32,159 nucleotides of DNA, taken from Firmicutes bacterium CAG:646. Lineage in GTDB: Bacteria; Bacillota; Clostridia; Lachnospirales; Lachnospiraceae. Both the position numbers and the translations under genes were made by a program. Positions 1 to 8,315 of the stretch are shown here, in pieces. The notes beneath the pieces were generated by a model, which was not told the DNA's origin, ran no database searches, and worked only from the letters and a program-made list of their open reading frames with translations. The stretch lies in assembly GCA_000432335.1 (NCBI GenBank), contig HF995346.1, positions 54,259-86,417 of the forward strand, given 5' to 3'. The first letter of the stretch is position 1. Every line of letters starts with the position of its first letter.

Positions 1-798
1 ATTTACACAATCCTCTTCCTCCGACTGCATCCATTCCAGCTCTCGAATCATCTCCAATGGACTAACAAGCTTATTCACTTCTTCTTTCGTTCCCTTAATG
101 GTCAATTCCAGCGTATTGGAACCTAAGGTCATCTTACTCAGATTCTCTGTAGTATCACTGGCAACCAGCTTTCCATGATTGATGATCATCACATAATCGC
201 ACACTGCGCTTACTTCCGACAAAATATGCGAGCTCAATATTACCGTATGCTTTTCGCTGAGTTTTTTTATCAGTTCTCGGATCTCTATAATCTGCTTAGG
301 GTCCAGTCCTACCGTAGGTTCATCTAAAATAATAATCTCCGGGTAGCCCAGAATTGCCTGAGCAAGACCTACTCTTTGTTTATATCCTTTGGACAGATTC
401 TTGATCAGACGGTTTCTCATATCTGAAATTCCCGTCAGTTCCATAACCTCTTCGACCTGCTCCGCTCTCTGAGATTTCTTAATCTTCTTTAATTCTGCTG
501 CAAACTTCAGATATTCCCACACGGTCATATCAAAATACAGCGGCGGCTGCTCCGGAAGATATCCGATACATTTCTTTGCCTCCTCCGGCTCTTCCAGAAT
601 ATTATGTCCGTCAATCAAAACTTCTCCCTCCGTAGAGGCGATATAGCCGGTCATAATGTTCATGGTAGTGGATTTTCCCGCCCCGTTCGGTCCCAGAAAA
701 CCATAGATTTGTCCCTTGTCAACATGAAAAGACAGATGATCCACCGCCAGATGATCACCATACCTTTTTACCAGATTTTTTACTTCTATCAAGTTCAT
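1..798 (-). CDS. ABC transporter ATP-binding protein (3' end beyond window)
   Basis: The frame stays open for 266 codons from an ATG at 798 to the left edge, so the C-terminus is missing. It is the nucleotide-binding subunit of an ABC-2 type exporter at the inner face of the membrane. Visible motifs are Walker A GPNGAGKST (residues 36-44), a Q-loop region around YLPEQPPLY, a signature of the form LSKGYKQRVGLAQ, Walker B IIILDEPTVGLDP and the switch histidine in ILSSHILSE. The spacing matches the CcmA/GldA-like family, whose permease is usually encoded just downstream, here beyond the edge. The start is supported by GGAGG seven bases or so upstream and by a consensus promoter at 820-848. Substrate cannot be told from this subunit. 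Confidence 0.93.
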   Translation of the reverse strand, partial: MNLIEVKNLVKRYGDHLAVDHLSFHVDKGQIYGFLGPNGAGKSTTMNIMTGYIASTEGEVLIDGHNILEEPEEAKKCIGYLPEQPPLYFDMTVWEYLKFAAELKKIKKSQRAEQVEEVMELTGISDMRNRLIKNLSKGYKQRVGLAQAILGYPEIIILDEPTVGLDPKQIIEIRELIKKLSEKHTVILSSHILSEVSAVCDYVMIINHGKLVASDTTENLSKMTLGSNTLELTIKGTKEEVNKLVSPLEMIRELEWMQSEEEDCVN

Positions 799-819
799 TC
801 CCTCCTTTTCTCTTACTAT

Positions 820-848
820 TTTATAGAAAAAGTGTGTTGAACTTTCAA
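820..848 (-). promoter_or_regulatory. Promoter for the ABC transporter gene
   Basis: On the minus strand a TTGAAA box (843-848) and a TATAAA box (820-825) are separated by exactly 17 bases. They sit 22 bases upstream of the ABC ATPase start and just downstream of the rsmG terminator, so the transporter is probably an independent transcription unit. Confidence 0.7.
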
Positions 849-867
849 AAAAAGTGTGAGGTTTTTG

Positions 868-936
868 TGAAAAATAAAATGGAGCTGTCGTTCATGAAAT
901 ATTTCAAATATCCGTTTCATACGACAACTCCATTTT
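868..936 (-). terminator. Rho-independent terminator after rsmG
   Basis: On the minus strand AAAAATGGAGTTGTCG (936-921) pairs with the CGACAGCTCCATTTT arm (890-876) around an A/T-rich loop that can itself pair (ATGAAA/TTTCAT). A TTTTATTTTT tail follows. It lies directly after the rsmG stop and ends the mnmE-mnmG-rsmG unit. Confidence 0.8.
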
Positions 937-949
937 TCAATCTTTTTCC

Positions 950-1675
950 TTACTCCAGCGGTTCTTTCGCCGGCATCCCCGCTTTTCTCGGGTACTTTTT
1001 CGGTGTATTTTTTTCTTTTTCTACCACCACGAAGGATCTTTCCATATCCGTATCCACCAACTGGAATTTTACGGTTTCTGAGATTTTTCCTCCCAGTATT
1101 TTCACCGCCTTCTGCGCCTTGGTTACTTCCTCATCGATTTTTCCCGATTTGTAAGGGATGAATTTCCCGCCGCACGCCACATAAGGAAGGCAATATTCCG
1201 ACAGGGTGCTCATATTCGCTACCGCTCTGGATACGCACAGGTCAAAGTTTTCTCTGTACTCTTTCTGTCTGGCAAAGTCTTCCGCTCTTCCATGAATCGT
1301 TCGGATGTTTTTAAGTCCCAGTTTTTCTATCACTTCATTTAAAAACTTGATTCTCTTATTTAAGGAATCCAGAAGCACGATTTCCAGTTCCGGAAAGGCA
1401 ATCTTCAGAGGAATCCCTGGGAACCCTGCTCCCGTTCCTATATCGATCACTTGCTTGTGACCCGACAGGTCGCATACCTTCACCAATGCCAGACTATCCA
1501 GAAAATGCTTTGCAATCACCTCTTCATATTCGGTAATTCCTGTAAGGTTCATCACCTTATTCCACTCCACCAGTATTTCATAATATTCCAAAAACTGCCG
1601 GATCTGATGTTCCTCAAGGGAAATCCCTAACTGTTCCAATCCTTTTTCAAAAGATGTTGTAGAATACTCGTTCAT
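950..1675 (-). CDS. rsmG: 16S rRNA (guanine-527-N7)-methyltransferase RsmG
   Basis: At 241 residues this is full length for RsmG (GidB). The enzyme transfers a methyl group from S-adenosylmethionine to N7 of G527 in 16S rRNA of the 30S subunit. The class I methyltransferase SAM-binding motif VIDIGTGAGFPG is at residues 76-87, after the typical N-terminal helices with WNKVMNLTGI (about residues 38-47). The AVANMS segment in the C-terminal half is also family-typical. It follows mnmG by 58 bp, the standard gidA-gidB arrangement, and is closed by the hairpin at 868-936. Loss of the family is known to give low-level streptomycin resistance; nothing here suggests the gene is defective. Confidence 0.97.
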   Translation of the reverse strand: MNEYSTTSFEKGLEQLGISLEEHQIRQFLEYYEILVEWNKVMNLTGITEYEEVIAKHFLDSLALVKVCDLSGHKQVIDIGTGAGFPGIPLKIAFPELEIVLLDSLNKRIKFLNEVIEKLGLKNIRTIHGRAEDFARQKEYRENFDLCVSRAVANMSTLSEYCLPYVACGGKFIPYKSGKIDEEVTKAQKAVKILGGKISETVKFQLVDTDMERSFVVVEKEKNTPKKYPRKAGMPAKEPLE

Positions 1676-1733
1676 ATTCTATGTTCCTTTCGTTTTTTCG
1701 TTACTGTGAACACTAATATTTTTTCTCTTTTTA

Positions 1734-3608
1734 TTACCGTCTGCTCTCCAGATACACCAGCAGTACCGAGATATCCGCAGGAGATACCCCTGAGATTCTG
1801 GAGGCCTGCCCGATATTCAGCGGCTGATATAATTTCAGTTTCTGAACCGCTTCGATCCGAAGGCTCCTCACCTCATCATAATTAATATCTGCAGGTATCT
1901 GCTTTTTCTCCAATTTTTTAAACTGTTCTACCTGCTTTAACTGTCGGCGGATATAACCGTCATACTTGATATTGATATTTACCTGCTCTTTTACATCCCA
2001 GCGAAGTTCCGGACGTTTTTTATCAATCGGTTCCAGCGCTTCATAATTCAGTTCCGGTCTCCGAATCAGTTCTCCCAGCGTAGATCCTGAAGTAAGAGGC
2101 GTACTGTTATAACGCTCCAACAACTGCTGAACCTCCGGTGTTGCGCCCACTGTGGTCTTTTCCACTCGTTTTATTTCTTCCGCTATCTGCTCTTCTTTTT
2201 TCAAAAGCGCCTGATACTGCCCTTCACTGATAAGACCAACCTCATACCCTTTTTTTCGAAGTCTCAGATCAGCATTATCCTGTCTTAACAAAAGACGATA
2301 TTCCGCCCGGCTGGTCATCATCCGATACGGCTCGTGGTTTTCTTTTGTCACCAGATCATCGATCAGCACACCGATGTATGCCTCTGACCGATCCAGAACC
2401 AGCAGTTCCTTCCCCTGTATCTTTAACGCCGCATTAATGCCTGCTATCAGTCCCTGCGCTGCCGCCTCTTCATATCCTGAACTTCCGTTAAACTGACCGC
2501 CGCTGAACAGATTTTTAATGGTTTTAAATTCCAGTGTGGCATGCAGCTGCCGCGGATTAATACAATCATACTCAATCGCATAAGCATTTCTTACGATTTT
2601 TGCATGTTCCAGTCCCGGTACCGAATGGTACATCTCATACTGCACGTCCTCCGGAAGAGAACTGGACATTCCTCCCACATACATTTCATTGGTATCCAGA
2701 CCTTCCGGCTCTATAAATACCTGATGTCTCGGCTTATCTGCAAATTTTACCACCTTATCCTCGATAGACGGACAATATCTGGGTCCTGTTCCCTCGATCA
2801 TTCCTGAATACAGCGGAGATCTGTCCAGATTTGCCCGGATGATCTCATGAGTTTTTTCATTGGTATACGTAAGCCAGCAGGATTCCTGAGGAATCTGCAC
2901 ACTTTCCGGATCTGTAGAGAAAGAAAATGGCACAATCCTCTCATCGCCCTTCTGCTCTTCCATTTTTGAAAAATCAATGGAACGTTTATCAATTCTCGCC
3001 GGAGTTCCTGTCTTAAACCGGAACATTTCTACTCCATGCGCCTTCAGGGAATCGGTAAGATAATTGGCTGCCTGCAGTCCGTTCGGACCTGTAGCATTGC
3101 TCACATCTCCGTAAATACACCTGCTTTTCAGATACGTTCCCGTACACAATACTACCGCCTTACAGTGATATACCGCCCCGGAATACGTCTTTACTCCCGT
3201 TACCACTCCATCTTCTACGATAAGCTCCGTAACCTCTGCCTGCCGGATGGTAAGGCGTTCTGTATTTTCCAATACTTTCCGCATCGTGTTACTGTACATC
3301 TTTTTATCTGCCTGCGCTCTCAGAGAATGGACAGCCGGACCCTTCGACTGATTCAGCATCTTCGACTGAATAAAAGTCTGGTCGATCACCTTTCCCATTT
3401 CCCCACCCAGAGCGTCTATTTCCTTCACCAGATGTCCTTTGGAACTTCCCCCTATATTGGGATTACAGGGCATCAACGCAATACTGTCCACGCTTACTGT
3501 AAAAATAATCGTCTCCATTCCCAGACGAGCCGCCGCCAGCGCCGCTTCACACCCTGCATGTCCTGCTCCGATCACCGCCACGTCATACGATTCCACTAAT
3601 TTATTCAT
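1734..3608 (-). CDS. mnmG: tRNA uridine-34 5-carboxymethylaminomethyl modification enzyme MnmG
   Basis: This FAD-dependent protein (624 aa, normal length) works with MnmE to install carboxymethylaminomethyl at position 5 of the wobble uridine in tRNAs. The N-terminal Rossmann dinucleotide-binding motif is GAGHAG at residues 14-19. Family blocks such as MPCNPNIGGSSKGHL, TGTYL, GGQFNGSSGYEEAAAQG and MTSRAEYRLLLRQDNAD follow in order, and the C-terminal MnmE/tRNA-binding helical domain ends in ISGVSPADISVLLVYLE. The ATG lies 20 bp after mnmE, so the two partners are co-transcribed and probably translationally coupled. No disruptions seen. Confidence 0.98.
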   Translation of the reverse strand: MNKLVESYDVAVIGAGHAGCEAALAAARLGMETIIFTVSVDSIALMPCNPNIGGSSKGHLVKEIDALGGEMGKVIDQTFIQSKMLNQSKGPAVHSLRAQADKKMYSNTMRKVLENTERLTIRQAEVTELIVEDGVVTGVKTYSGAVYHCKAVVLCTGTYLKSRCIYGDVSNATGPNGLQAANYLTDSLKAHGVEMFRFKTGTPARIDKRSIDFSKMEEQKGDERIVPFSFSTDPESVQIPQESCWLTYTNEKTHEIIRANLDRSPLYSGMIEGTGPRYCPSIEDKVVKFADKPRHQVFIEPEGLDTNEMYVGGMSSSLPEDVQYEMYHSVPGLEHAKIVRNAYAIEYDCINPRQLHATLEFKTIKNLFSGGQFNGSSGYEEAAAQGLIAGINAALKIQGKELLVLDRSEAYIGVLIDDLVTKENHEPYRMMTSRAEYRLLLRQDNADLRLRKKGYEVGLISEGQYQALLKKEEQIAEEIKRVEKTTVGATPEVQQLLERYNSTPLTSGSTLGELIRRPELNYEALEPIDKKRPELRWDVKEQVNINIKYDGYIRRQLKQVEQFKKLEKKQIPADINYDEVRSLRIEAVQKLKLYQPLNIGQASRISGVSPADISVLLVYLESRR

Positions 3609-3628
3609 GCCTGCTTCTCCTCATTTGC

Positions 3629-5005
3629 CTACTTTCCAGTACAAAATTTGCTGAATATCTCATTTACCAGATCTTCTCCCACCGACTCTCCAGTGATGCT
3701 TCCCAATGCCTCATAGGCATTCATCAGGTCGATAGAAAAGAAATCTTCCGGCATTCCCATGGAAATACTGTTTTCCACCATATTCAGACTCTCATATGCA
3801 TCTTCCAACGCTTTTTTATGTCGTACGTTCGTAATATACACTTCATCATTAAAAGAAATCTCTCCCTGAAAAAACATCTCTTTGATTCTCTTCCCCAGCT
3901 CTTCTACTCCCCGCTCCTCTTTTGCAGAGACACTGAGTACTGTTTTTCCTGTTTTTTCTTCCAGCATCTGACTGGTAATCGCCGGTTTCAGATCACTCTT
4001 GTTCAACAGGATAATTGCTTTTTTCCCTTCCAAAAGCTTTAAGATTTCTTCATCATTCTCATCCAACGGAGCGGAAGAATCCAAAACGCAAAGAACCAGA
4101 TCTGCCTCCTTCGCGTATTTTCTGGCTCTTTCCACTCCAATTTTCTCCACCACATCCTCGGTTTGGCGGATTCCCGCAGTGTCCATCATTTTGAGAGAAA
4201 TTCCCTGAATCACGATCGTCTCCTCCAGTACATCCCGGGTTGTCCCCGCAATATCTGTAACAATCGCCTTTTCTTCTCCCACCAGACAATTCAGCAGCGA
4301 AGATTTTCCTGCATTGGGTTTTCCCACTATCACAGTTTTTATTCCCTCATGGATCATTTTTCCCTCAGCAAAAGAATCAATCAACTGTCTGATCCTCTCT
4401 TTTTGCTCTTCAACCACGCCTTCCAATTCTTCCCCATATCCATCAATACTGATATGTTCCGGATCGTCCAGCGCCGATTCAATATATGCGATATGATAAA
4501 TAATCTTGCTGCGTATCTCTTTGATAGAGTTTAAAACTGCCCCTTTCAGCTGGCTCATAGAACTTCTCAATGCGTACTCATTTCTGGCATTGATTACATC
4601 CATAACCGCCTCTGCCTGAGACAGATCGATTCTTCCATTCAAAAATGCTCTTTTCGTAAATTCTCCCGGTTCTGCCGGTCTGGCTCCCGCATGGATCACT
4701 GCATCCAGCACCTTTCTCATCGCCAGAATTCCTCCATGACAGTCGATTTCCACCGTATCTTCTCCGGTATAACTTCGAGGTCCCCGCATGACCATCACCA
4801 GAACCTCGTCTGCAATCTCCTCCCCATCATAGATAAATCCATAATGAATCGTGTGAGATTCCACATTTCTGATGTCCTTTTTTCCGCTCTTTGACCGATA
4901 AATCTTTCCCGCGATCTCCAGCGCTTCATCTCCGCTGATCCTGATAATTCCAATTCCCGAAACAGTCATGGCTGTAGCCACAGCCGCTATTGTATCACCT
5001 GTCAT
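3629..5005 (-). CDS. mnmE: tRNA modification GTPase MnmE
   Basis: MnmE is the G protein partner of MnmG in wobble-uridine modification. From the ATG at 5005 it has 458 residues, as expected. The N-terminal folate-binding domain begins MTGDTIAAVAT, and a helical domain surrounds the inserted G domain. G1 GKPNAGKSS is near residues 227-235, with the TTRD, DTAG and NKSD motifs following. The C-terminus is FCTGK, carrying the conserved cysteine, although most relatives have a hydrophobic residue where T stands. A longer frame opens at 5080, but 5005 is preferred because AGGAGG stands 7 bases upstream and because the extension would begin inside the khpB terminator hairpin. Confidence 0.97.
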   Translation of the reverse strand: MTGDTIAAVATAMTVSGIGIIRISGDEALEIAGKIYRSKSGKKDIRNVESHTIHYGFIYDGEEIADEVLVMVMRGPRSYTGEDTVEIDCHGGILAMRKVLDAVIHAGARPAEPGEFTKRAFLNGRIDLSQAEAVMDVINARNEYALRSSMSQLKGAVLNSIKEIRSKIIYHIAYIESALDDPEHISIDGYGEELEGVVEEQKERIRQLIDSFAEGKMIHEGIKTVIVGKPNAGKSSLLNCLVGEEKAIVTDIAGTTRDVLEETIVIQGISLKMMDTAGIRQTEDVVEKIGVERARKYAKEADLVLCVLDSSAPLDENDEEILKLLEGKKAIILLNKSDLKPAITSQMLEEKTGKTVLSVSAKEERGVEELGKRIKEMFFQGEISFNDEVYITNVRHKKALEDAYESLNMVENSISMGMPEDFFSIDLMNAYEALGSITGESVGEDLVNEIFSKFCTGK

Positions 5006-5054
5006 TTTCCAGACCTCCTGTCCGTGTGCTGTACCCCTGTTTTTTCCTGTATAG

Positions 5055-5114
5055 CAAAAAAGACTGCTGCATATAAGCATTTAAAAGAATATAAATGTTT
5101 ATTGCAACAGCCCC
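5055..5114 (-). terminator. Rho-independent terminator between khpB and mnmE
   Basis: On the minus strand GGGCTGTTGCA (5113-5103) pairs with TGCAGCAGTCT (5071-5061), with two or three G-U pairs. The intervening sequence continues the stem (ATAA/TTAT, CATTTA/TAAATG), and TTTTTT follows. It separates the rpmH-to-khpB unit from mnmE-mnmG-rsmG. A TGCTATACA extended -10-like element directly after it could restart transcription for mnmE, but it lacks a good -35. Confidence 0.85.
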
Positions 5115-5123
5115 TTTTCTTTA

Positions 5124-6002
5124 TTATTTCTTATACACAACTACTACATGACGATACGGCTCATTTCCCTCGCTGTAAGTCTCTACAAACTTATTTCCCT
5201 GTAATGCAGAGTGGATGATCCTTCTCTCATAAGGGTTCATCGGTTCCAGCACCACCGGTTTGCGGGTCTTTCTCACCTTAAACGCAATATTTTTTGCCAG
5301 ATTTTCCAGAGTGTCTTTTCTGCGGCTTCTGTAATTTTCCGTATCCAACTTCACTCTCACATAGTCCTGCTGCTCTTTGTTTACCACAAGACTTGTAAGA
5401 TACTGCAGAGAATCCAGAGTCTGTCCTCTCTTACCGATCAGGATACCCATATCTTCTCCTGCAAAATCAATATCCAGACAATCATTATTCTTATCGTATA
5501 CGATATTAATCTCTACCGGAAGTTCCATGGCTTGGAATACGCTCTCCAGGAATTTTCTCCCGTCCTGCTCCATGGCTTTGATCTGCTCTTCTGTACGGAC
5601 TACCGTCTTTCTATCTTCTCTCTTCACTTCCGGTTTTTTTTCTGTTCTTACCGGAGCTTCTTCTTTCATTTCTGCAGCAGGTTTGTTTTCTTTTTTCGGC
5701 TGTTCCTTCGAGATATCCGTCTTTACTTCTTTTTTAACTTCTCTTCTTGGCTCCCGATAAACAGGCTCTCTTCTTTCTTTTTTCTTTTCCTCTTTTTTCA
5801 GTTCTTTTAAGATGTCAAATTCTTCCTCTTCCACCTTTTTACGAACCTTTATGATTGCAGGCTTGCTTCCGATACCGAAGAAACCTGAAGTACCTTCACG
5901 AACAATCTCAATTTCCAGATTATCACTGGAGGTTCCCAGTTCCAGACAGGCTTTCGTGATTGCTTCATCAACGGTTTTCGCAGTAATTTCTCTGAACTCC
6001 AT
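5124..6002 (-). CDS. khpB: RNA-binding protein KhpB (Jag, SpoIIIJ-associated)
   Basis: This 292-residue protein has the full Jag architecture. The Jag-N domain (about residues 1-50) starts MEFREITAKTVDEAI. A long Lys/Glu-rich linker covers about residues 65-140. A KH domain has its GXXG loop as GKRG near residue 189, and an R3H domain carries the R-x3-H signature in RRIIH near residue 257. It binds RNA, typically with KhpA, and in several Firmicutes influences cell elongation and division. It lies 11 bp after yidC, its usual partner gene. The charged linker is longer than in Bacillus but common in Clostridia. The start is supported by a GGGGGAAGG ribosome-binding site. Confidence 0.95.
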   Translation of the reverse strand: MEFREITAKTVDEAITKACLELGTSSDNLEIEIVREGTSGFFGIGSKPAIIKVRKKVEEEEFDILKELKKEEKKKERREPVYREPRREVKKEVKTDISKEQPKKENKPAAEMKEEAPVRTEKKPEVKREDRKTVVRTEEQIKAMEQDGRKFLESVFQAMELPVEINIVYDKNNDCLDIDFAGEDMGILIGKRGQTLDSLQYLTSLVVNKEQQDYVRVKLDTENYRSRRKDTLENLAKNIAFKVRKTRKPVVLEPMNPYERRIIHSALQGNKFVETYSEGNEPYRHVVVVYKK

Positions 6003-6013
6003 AGCCCTTCCCC

Positions 6014-7327
6014 CTATTTTTTCCTGGACTTGTTTTTCTCATCAAATTGTTTCACCATACTCGCCTTTGCCGCCAAACTTCCTGGTTTAACATTAGAACT
6101 ATTATAGTACTCCGTGGATTTTTTCACTTTTTCTGCCTTTTCCTCGGCCGTCAGCGCCGGTTTCGTATTTGGTTTTCTCACCGGTTCCTGAATGTTTCTC
6201 ACATTCATTCTCGCCTGCTGATTGATTCTCTCGGCAGTCATTCCACGTTTTTCCATCTTCTTCTTCATCTTTTCCTGATTTTTTTGAATCAGTTCTTCTG
6301 TATCGATCTTATCCATGTATCTGTTGATAACCACCTGCTGCACACTTCTGATCACAGCACCGATGATCCAGTAAATACCAATACCTACCGGGAAAGAGAA
6401 ACAGAAAATAGCGGACATGATTGGCATTACCGTATTCATACCTTTCATGGAAGCTTCCATAGTACTTGGCGGTTCATTACTATTCGTCTGTGGCTGCGGC
6501 ATCAGCTTATAATTCAGCCACTGGGTAAACCATGCCAGAATCGGAACCATCACTGCCGCAAATACCAGAAGATATCCTGCTGTATTTCCCTGATTCCATC
6601 CAGACTGCATAAGCGCCCACGGCGTATCTGAAATATTCAGATTTAAAAAGGTATTCATATGACTCGCTTTTTCAGAAACAGACGCAAACAGATCAGAAAA
6701 ACCGCTGAACTGAGAAACATCTGCAAAACGATCCATCTGAGACGGCGTCAATTTATAAAGGAAATCGATAGTAGTTTCCTTCGTAAAGGTCATATTTGGC
6801 GTAATACCATACATGCTGATCTTATTATCTGTCAGGAACTTTGAAATAATATCGCTGAATCCATCTACAGATATGATTTTTGTAGCCAGTCCGGTAAATG
6901 CTTCACGAACTCCGGTGATATAACCTGGAATATGGTAAATTACCTGATACAATGCCAGCAAAATCGGCATCTGAATAAGAAGCTGTACACAGCTTCCGGT
7001 TGGGGAAACTCCGTATTTCTGATAAACAGCAGTAATTTCTTCATTCTGCTTCATTACAGAATCCTGATCTTTTTTCCCTTTATACTTCTTCTGAATTCTC
7101 TGAATTTCCGGCTGCATAATGGCATTCATCTTAGAGAACTTCTGCTGTTTAATCTGCAGAGGCGTCATAAAAAGATAAATTACCAGCGTAAATAAAATAA
7201 TAGACAGACCGATATTGGGAATCCCGATCAATTCCAACAGACTGTATATTGCATTAATAATCCATCCAAGGACACTTCCGATCCATCCGATGATGGGCGT
7301 AGTAACCTTTGTCAATACAACGTTCAA
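6014..7327 (-). CDS. yidC: Membrane protein insertase YidC/SpoIIIJ
   Basis: YidC inserts proteins into the cytoplasmic membrane, alone or with SecYEG. The 437-residue protein has an N-terminal membrane segment (about 10-60), the cytoplasmic hairpin rich in K and Q (KQQKFSKMNAIMQPEIQ), an extracytoplasmic loop (about 150-240) and further membrane segments around residues 110-130, 250-275 and 305-335. A basic cytoplasmic tail ends DEKNKSRKK. No lipobox is evident, unlike many Bacillus homologues. The start codon is TTG: the nearest ATG is inside the first membrane region, whereas AGGAGG stands 8 bases before this TTG. Confidence 0.95.
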   Translation of the reverse strand: MNVVLTKVTTPIIGWIGSVLGWIINAIYSLLELIGIPNIGLSIILFTLVIYLFMTPLQIKQQKFSKMNAIMQPEIQRIQKKYKGKKDQDSVMKQNEEITAVYQKYGVSPTGSCVQLLIQMPILLALYQVIYHIPGYITGVREAFTGLATKIISVDGFSDIISKFLTDNKISMYGITPNMTFTKETTIDFLYKLTPSQMDRFADVSQFSGFSDLFASVSEKASHMNTFLNLNISDTPWALMQSGWNQGNTAGYLLVFAAVMVPILAWFTQWLNYKLMPQPQTNSNEPPSTMEASMKGMNTVMPIMSAIFCFSFPVGIGIYWIIGAVIRSVQQVVINRYMDKIDTEELIQKNQEKMKKKMEKRGMTAERINQQARMNVRNIQEPVRKPNTKPALTAEEKAEKVKKSTEYYNSSNVKPGSLAAKASMVKQFDEKNKSRKK

Positions 7328-7335
7328 TTATCTTT

Positions 7336-7341
7336 CCTCCT
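7336..7341 (-). promoter_or_regulatory. Shine-Dalgarno site that fixes the TTG start of yidC
   Basis: A perfect AGGAGG on the minus strand lies 8 bases upstream of the TTG at 7327. It is the main reason for preferring this non-ATG start. Confidence 0.8.
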
Positions 7342-7354
7342 AAAAATATCTTGT

Positions 7355-7378
7355 GACTGTACTTTATCTTATACAGTC
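7355..7378 (-). other. Hairpin between yidD and yidC
   Basis: GACTGTA and TACAGTC form a perfect 7-bp inverted repeat with a 10-base loop in the short yidD-yidC spacer. No T-run follows immediately, so it is a weak attenuator or RNA processing site rather than a clear terminator. Confidence 0.4.
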
Positions 7379-7381
7379 TTT

Positions 7382-7591
7382 TCAGGGAACCGGGTCAACT
7401 CCGCCTTTTGAGAAGGGATTGCACCGTAAAATCCTCCAAATAGCCAAAAGACTTCCTTTTACCGCCCCGTATTTCTGTATCGCCTCCAGTCCGTACTGGG
7501 AACAGGACGGAATATAGGGACACCGGGTTCTCTTTAAAGGAGATAAATATTTTTGATAAAATCTAATCATTTTGATCAATATTGTTTTCAT
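7382..7591 (-). CDS. yidD: Membrane protein insertion efficiency factor YidD
   Basis: A small (69 aa) DUF37 protein thought to assist YidC-dependent insertion at the membrane. The family signature C-x-Y-x-P-[TS]-C-S-x-Y is present as CPYIPSCSQY, followed by LEAIQKYG and the CNPFSKGGVDPV ending. I chose the ATG at 7591 because AAGGA stands 6 bases upstream and the encoded MKTILIKMIRFYQKYLSP matches relatives. The frame stays open further upstream to 7675, but that part is out-of-frame rnpA. The start lies 29 bases inside rnpA, implying translational coupling between the two. Confidence 0.93.
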   Translation of the reverse strand: MKTILIKMIRFYQKYLSPLKRTRCPYIPSCSQYGLEAIQKYGAVKGSLLAIWRILRCNPFSKGGVDPVP

Positions 7592-7934
7592 TCTGTTCCT
7601 TTTCCACAATCTTATGCAGCCTGCCAAGGTGTAGGAATGCACTCTCAATCTCACGAAACGTTCTCTCTTTTGCACTCACGCGGGCTACCACAACAATATC
7701 CAATCCTCTATGAAATGCTTCCTCATGCAGACGGTAGCTCTCTCTCACCAGTCTGCAGAGCCGGTGGCGTACTACACTGTTACCCACTTTTTTGCTAACG
7801 GAGATTCCGATTCTGTTTTTATTCAGCTGATTCTCCCGCACATACATGACAAGATATCTGTTCGCATAGGATGCTCCTGTTTTATAAACCAACTGAAAGT
7901 CTCTGTTTTTCTTTAAGCTCTCTGAATATTCCAT
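7563..7934 (-). CDS. rnpA: Ribonuclease P protein component
   Basis: RnpA is the basic protein that pairs with the catalytic RNA of RNase P to mature the 5' ends of tRNAs. From the ATG at 7934 it has 123 residues. The RNR-motif region GNSVVRHRLCRLVRESYR is clear, preceded by NRIGISVSKKV. A TTG 39 bases further upstream would add 13 residues, but the family begins close to the MEYSESLKKNRDF segment and an AAAGG site precedes 7934. The gene sits between rpmH and yidD, overlapping yidD by 29 bp, as in most Firmicutes. Confidence 0.95.
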   Translation of the reverse strand: MEYSESLKKNRDFQLVYKTGASYANRYLVMYVRENQLNKNRIGISVSKKVGNSVVRHRLCRLVRESYRLHEEAFHRGLDIVVVARVSAKERTFREIESAFLHLGRLHKIVEKEQNENNIDQND

Positions 7935-7981
7935 AGAATTTACCTTTAAAGAATTATTATTAATATTTTTCAAGAGAAGAA

Positions 7982-8004
7982 AAGACCACAGTTTATGCGG
8001 TCTT
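7982..8004 (-). terminator. Attenuator-like hairpin between rpmH and rnpA
   Basis: On the minus strand AAGACCGCA and TGTGGTCTT form a 9-bp stem (one G-U pair) around a TAAAC loop, followed by TTCTTCTCTT. It starts within the rpmH stop codon. The poor U-tail suggests partial termination, which would let L34 be made in excess over RNase P protein. Confidence 0.6.
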
Positions 8005-8137
8005 ATGCTGATAAGCTTTTTCTTCCTTTTAATCTTCTTGCAGCCAGAACTTTTCTGCCGCCTTTTGTACTCATTCTCGCTCTGAATCCGTGAACTTTCG
8101 CTCTGGATCTCTTTTTAGGCTGAAATGTCATTTTCAT
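8003..8137 (-). CDS. rpmH: 50S ribosomal protein L34
   Basis: This 44-codon gene encodes a highly basic peptide beginning MKMTFQPKKRSRAKVHGF and ending RRLKGRKSLSA, unmistakably bacterial L34. GAAGGAGGTG precedes the ATG at 8137; the ATG two codons later is the only alternative. It is the first gene of the left-arm unit, read from the near-consensus promoter at 8213-8241 and followed by rnpA. L34 is the standard marker gene next to dnaA at bacterial origins. Confidence 0.97.
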   Translation of the reverse strand: MKMTFQPKKRSRAKVHGFRARMSTKGGRKVLAARRLKGRKSLSA

Positions 8138-8212
8138 ATCTAAGGCACCTCCTTCAATCAAAACCACTTATTCGGTTGTATTCTCTCATGTATGTCAGAA
8201 AACATCATTTCA

Positions 8213-8241
8213 ATTATATTCATAAATATTTGTCAAGTCAA
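8213..8241 (-). promoter_or_regulatory. rpmH promoter
   Basis: On the minus strand TTGACT (8241-8236) and TATAAT (8218-8213) are separated by exactly 17 bases. A second TTGACA overlaps the spacer but is too close to the -10 to serve. It drives rpmH-rnpA-yidD-yidC-khpB, starting roughly at 8206 and leaving a leader of about 70 bases. Confidence 0.85.
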
Positions 8242-8315
8242 GCAAAATCGGGGTTTTTTTCATATTTTGTTGATAAAAGGAAATATACACCTTTTGTACA
8301 CATAGTTTACGTAAG

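Noticed and set aside
3036..3599. A 187-codon plus-strand frame opposite mnmG
   Set aside because: It lies entirely antisense to conserved mnmG sequence and its product is His/Arg/Ser-rich without motifs.
5006..5080. Longer MnmE start at 5080
   Set aside because: The added 25 residues are unlike the family, begin inside the khpB terminator, and the ATG at 5005 has a perfect AGGAGG.
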